Shown piece by piece: positions 5,874 to 8,319 of a DNA stretch of 8,319 bases. Numbering within the stretch: position 1 is the stretch's first letter; each line of letters opens with the position of its first letter. Below the pieces are notes generated by a model. It searched no databases, was not told where the DNA came from, and was given only the letters and a program-made list of their open reading frames with translations. The position numbers and the translations under genes are program-made. The DNA comes from DASTCC01 sp035711465 (GTDB lineage Bacteria > Acidobacteriota > Vicinamibacteria > Vicinamibacterales > SCN-69-37): contig DASTCC010000302.1 in NCBI GenBank assembly GCA_035711465.1, forward strand, positions 1 through 8,319, written 5' to 3'.

Positions 5874-5894
5874 AGAACTGAGAACCTAGAACAG
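5874..5894 (+). repeat. Triple heptad repeat AGAACNN
   Basis: AGAACTG, AGAACCT and AGAACAG follow each other exactly at 7-bp steps. The stretch is AT-rich compared with its surroundings and non-coding. Its function is unknown. Confidence 0.55.
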
Positions 5895-5926
5895 ACCTCA
5901 ACCCGACCCGGAGCACCTGCTGGTAC

Positions 5927-6334
5927 TTATTGCGGCCGTTCGTGCAGGATCATCCAGTTGAGGCCGAAGCGGTCCTGTACCTGGCCGAAGCGGAACGCGA
6001 AGAACGTCTCCTCCATCTTCATCAGGATGCGGCCGCCCTCGCCGAGCGCCTTGTAGAGGCGCTCGGCCTCCTCGTTGCTGTCGGCGTTGATCGAGAGGTA
6101 GGCGCTGCGCATCGGCTCGGCGTTTGGCACGTCGGCGCCCATGAGCTCGGTGCCGCCGATGGCGATCTGCGCGTGCAGCACGGCGTCCTTCCACTCTGGT
6201 CCGAGCGGACTCGGACCGGGCATCTCGCCGTGCGTCATCAGGAAAACGATCCGGCCGTGCAGGTGTTTCTCGTAGTACTGGAAGGCTTCCTTGCAGCGGC
6301 CGTTGAAGTTCACGTAGGTGCGGAGTTTCATCAT
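5927..6334 (-). CDS. PhnB-like VOC family protein
   Basis: 135 residues with the PhnB-like pattern through the whole length. The N-terminus is TYVNFNGRCKEAFQYYEKHL (6-25), then THGEMPG (34-40), VLHAQIAIGGTELMGADVP (52-70), SAYLSINADSNEEAERLYKAL (77-97) and TFFAFRFGQVQDRFGLNWMI (110-129). The family has the glyoxalase fold but the biochemical role of this branch is mostly unknown; despite the name it is not evidence for phosphonate use. Two consecutive ATG codons (6334 and 6331) are possible. GGAG lies 4 nt before the first and 7 nt before the second, so initiation at 6331 is at least as likely. It is divergent from the long secreted-protein gene, with a 67-bp gap. Confidence 0.9.
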   Translation of the reverse strand: MMKLRTYVNFNGRCKEAFQYYEKHLHGRIVFLMTHGEMPGPSPLGPEWKDAVLHAQIAIGGTELMGADVPNAEPMRSAYLSINADSNEEAERLYKALGEGGRILMKMEETFFAFRFGQVQDRFGLNWMILHERPQ

Positions 6335-6366
6335 CTGGCTCCGTCAGTGATTGTGACGTAAATCGC

Positions 6367-6391
6367 GGAACCTGCCGGTCGTAAGATTGTC
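6367..6391 (+). promoter_or_regulatory. Candidate ECF-sigma promoter GGAAC-N17-GTC
   Basis: GGAAC (6367-6371), a 17-bp spacer, then GTC (6389-6391) reproduces the common ECF promoter shape (GGAAC at -35, GTC or GTT at -10, 16-18 bp apart). Transcription would begin around 6397-6402, almost at the ATG at 6402, so the message would have almost no leader. It is the only GGAAC with a suitably spaced GTC that I found in an intergenic region here. Binding is inferred. Confidence 0.4.
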
Positions 6392-6401
6392 AGACACCGC
6401 C

Positions 6402-8300
6402 ATGACCGCGTTCACCCGGTCCCGGGTTGCGCTCGCCGCCGCAAGCTTCGCGCTGGTGGTCCGCGCGGGTGCGTCCGCCCCGCGAGTTCCGCAGACGCCG
6501 GCCAACGTGCCGCAGGCGCCGCCGAGCGGCATGATCATCGGGCAGATCATCGACGGCAACGATACGCCGGTGCCGGAGGCGATCGTCCAGTTGACGACCC
6601 CGGGGCTCATGCAGGACCCCAGCTCGCCTCGGGGACGCGTCATGGCCGACGCCGAGGGACGGTTCTTCTTCTCACAGCTGCCAGCCGGCGAGTACTTCCT
6701 CTACGCCACCAAAGAGGGCTATCTGGGCGGCGGCTACGGACAACGGCGTCCCTACGGGCAGACGCAGAACATCGTGATCGCGGCCGACGAACGCCGCGCC
6801 GGCGTCGTGCTCACGATCTGGAGGTACGGCGTCATCGCCGGCAGCGTCGTCGACGAAGCCGGCGAGCCTGTCGTCGGCATCGGCGTGCGAGCGCTCGAGC
6901 GCCGGTTCACCGGAGGCCGTGTGGTATTCGGTGACTACATCAGTCCGGGCGCATCGGCGATCACCGACGATCGAGGACAGTTCCGGATAGCCGATTTGCG
7001 GCCCGCGACCTATGTCGTCGGCGTGCCGGTGACCCAGACGACGCTGCCGGTCGTCACTCTGGATGCCGCGGTCCAGGATGTCGAAATCAGGAACGACCTG
7101 TTCTATGGCGGCGTCATGGAAGCCGCGCCGCTCGGCACGCGCGGAATCCTGCAGTTCGGCGACTTCGCGCTGCTGACGCTGGCGCGCGTCGTCGTTCCAC
7201 CGCCACCGGCGTCCAACGGGCGCCGGCAGAACTACCGGTCGACGTACTTCCCCGACAGCGCGACCGTCTCTGCCGCGACGCCGATCGTGATCGGCGCCGG
7301 CGACGAACGCTCCGATCTCACGATCACCTTGAGACCCGTCCCGGCGGTTCGCATCTCCGGACGGTTGACCACGCCGAATGGTGATGCCGTGCCGCCGATC
7401 ATGCTTCGGCTGCTTGGCGACGCCATGAACGGCGTGGCCGACGGGCTCTACAGCGGCTCGGGCGCGATGATCGCGATGTTCACGACCGCCAACGCACGAA
7501 GCACCGTCGACGGACGATTCACATTTCTCGACGTCCCTCCGGGCGAGTACGTCCTCAGCCAGGCGAACCGCTTCCTGATACGAGAGGTGCAGGCGGGCCG
7601 GGAGCCGTACTGGGTGTCGCAGTCGATCACGGTCGGCACGAACGACATCGACGATCTCACGGTTGCCTTGAGCCCCGCGCTTCGAGTCGAGGGACGAAGA
7701 GTCTTCAACGGCTCGAGTTCAATTCCGCCAATCATCGCGGATGGAGCCATGACGTTCGAAACGCCGTTCGGTGGACCGGGGCGATTCGTGGCCACCGCCG
7801 TCCGCGGCAAGCAGGCGTTTTCGACGGTCGCGCCCGGCGGTCGCGTCATCGTGAGACCGACCGAGTTCGGCGGCTGGTTCGTGCAGTCGATCACGCTCGA
7901 CGGCAGGGACGTCACCGACCGCGCATTTGATCTGCAATCGGACGCGACGACGTTCGTGATCACCTACACGGACAAGCCGTCGAAGGTCGGCGGCGTAGTC
8001 AAAGACGTGCGTGGGCCGGTCGATGCGGCCGCCGTCATCGCCTTCCCCGTCGATCCCGCAAGGTGGACCGGCTATGGCACCGGCTCGCGACTGCTGAGGC
8101 GGGCGACGACGACCAGAGGCGCGTACACCTTCGATCACCTTCCTCCCGGCGAGTACTACGTGATCGCCATCGACGAGGCTCAAAGCGACGACTGGCAGGA
8201 TCCGAAGCGCCTTGAAGTGTTCGCGCGTCAGGCGACGCGCCTGTCGGTCGCCGCGTTCACGCCGGCCACGCTCGACCTCGCGATCAGGGACGTCCGGTGA
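6402..8300 (+). CDS. Large exported protein with several carboxypeptidase-regulatory-like modules
   Basis: 632 residues. It has a signal peptide (TRSRVALAAASFALVVRAGA, about residues 5-24), then a Pro/Ala-rich stretch (APRVPQTPANVPQAPPSG, 26-43). Beta-sandwich modules of the CarboxypepD_reg type start near residues 43 (GQIIDGNDTPVPEAIVQL), 142 (GSVVDEAGEPVVGIGV), 314 (RISGRLTTPNGDAVPP) and 526 (GGVVKDVRGPVDAAAV). Three of them end in the shared motif PAGEY or PPGEY followed by a strand; the second has LRPATY instead. No peptidase or TonB barrel is present, so these modules probably serve adhesion or scaffolding outside the cell; the family is common in Acidobacteriota. ATG 6402 is preferred over TTG 6387 because the signal peptide follows it and the TTG lies inside the candidate promoter. 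No ribosome site is visible. Confidence 0.85.
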   Translation: MTAFTRSRVALAAASFALVVRAGASAPRVPQTPANVPQAPPSGMIIGQIIDGNDTPVPEAIVQLTTPGLMQDPSSPRGRVMADAEGRFFFSQLPAGEYFLYATKEGYLGGGYGQRRPYGQTQNIVIAADERRAGVVLTIWRYGVIAGSVVDEAGEPVVGIGVRALERRFTGGRVVFGDYISPGASAITDDRGQFRIADLRPATYVVGVPVTQTTLPVVTLDAAVQDVEIRNDLFYGGVMEAAPLGTRGILQFGDFALLTLARVVVPPPPASNGRRQNYRSTYFPDSATVSAATPIVIGAGDERSDLTITLRPVPAVRISGRLTTPNGDAVPPIMLRLLGDAMNGVADGLYSGSGAMIAMFTTANARSTVDGRFTFLDVPPGEYVLSQANRFLIREVQAGREPYWVSQSITVGTNDIDDLTVALSPALRVEGRRVFNGSSSIPPIIADGAMTFETPFGGPGRFVATAVRGKQAFSTVAPGGRVIVRPTEFGGWFVQSITLDGRDVTDRAFDLQSDATTFVITYTDKPSKVGGVVKDVRGPVDAAAVIAFPVDPARWTGYGTGSRLLRRATTTRGAYTFDHLPPGEYYVIAIDEAQSDDWQDPKRLEVFARQATRLSVAAFTPATLDLAIRDVR

Positions 8301-8319
8301 TCGCGCGCGGTCATCTCGT
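8297..8319 (+). CDS. Possible start of a further gene (3' end outside window)
   Basis: GTG at 8297-8299 overlaps the TGA stop of the preceding gene as GTGA. The frame then reads MIARGHL to the end of the window. This kind of overlap is typical of translationally coupled genes. With seven codons visible, the product cannot be named and the call rests on the overlap only. Confidence 0.25.

Noticed and set aside
5859..5880. GTTCGATTC on the minus strand, like the T-loop of a tRNA
   Set aside because: The flanking bases pair over only about three positions, and no acceptor stem, D-arm or anticodon arm can be built around it.

Overview
The window looks like chromosomal DNA from a GC-rich member of the Acidobacteriota, probably close to Vicinamibacterales. 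The reasons are the very high GC content, an ADOP-type (acidobacterial duplicated orphan permease) gene at the left edge, a large secreted protein built of carboxypeptidase-regulatory-like modules at the right edge, and small families such as DUF1059, PhnB-like VOC and zf-HC2 anti-sigma packed between them. This placement is inference; there is no rRNA or other phylogenetic marker in the window. I see no tRNA, CRISPR array, transposase, integrase or phage gene.

Layout, left to right. Bases 2-1324 (+) are the 3' part of an ADOP/MacB-like permease. A heptad-repeat hairpin (1325-1372) separates it from a convergent VOC-family gene (1379-1744, -). A secreted or lipid-anchored alpha/beta hydrolase (1896-2735, +) starts just after a 16-bp palindrome that overlaps a TATAAA box. 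It converges, with a 7-bp gap, on a MOSC-domain protein (2743-3423, -). A divergent control region follows, with a CRP/FNR-like palindrome and a stem-loop, and it leads into a rightward operon. The operon encodes a DUF1059 zinc-finger-like miniprotein (3531-3728), an ECF sigma factor (3742-4353), a short zf-HC2 anti-sigma factor overlapping it by ATGA (4350-4592), and an exported protein of unknown function (4602-5246). This last gene overlaps tail to tail by 65 bp with a leftward membrane-protein gene resembling DUF4395 (5182-5712). Upstream of that gene, in its own reading frame, lies a short thioredoxin-like tail without a start codon. A PhnB-like VOC gene (5927-6334, -) is divergent from the long exported multi-module protein (6402-8300, +). 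The stop codon of the long gene overlaps a possible GTG start of a further gene that runs off the window.

How the parts may work together. The best-supported functional unit is the sigma/anti-sigma pair with its two flanking genes. A GGAAC-N17-GTC sequence, the shape of an ECF-sigma promoter, lies immediately upstream of the long secreted protein gene, so that gene could be a local target of this or another ECF sigma factor. No such motif is visible upstream of the sigma operon itself. The DUF4395-like gene and its thioredoxin-like upstream remnant suggest a decayed or rearranged redox locus. The remaining genes (two VOC proteins, hydrolase, MOSC protein) look like independent single-gene units. 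No gene-free stretch exceeds about 215 bp; the longest (5713-5926) holds the thioredoxin-like remnant, two small hairpins and a heptad repeat.
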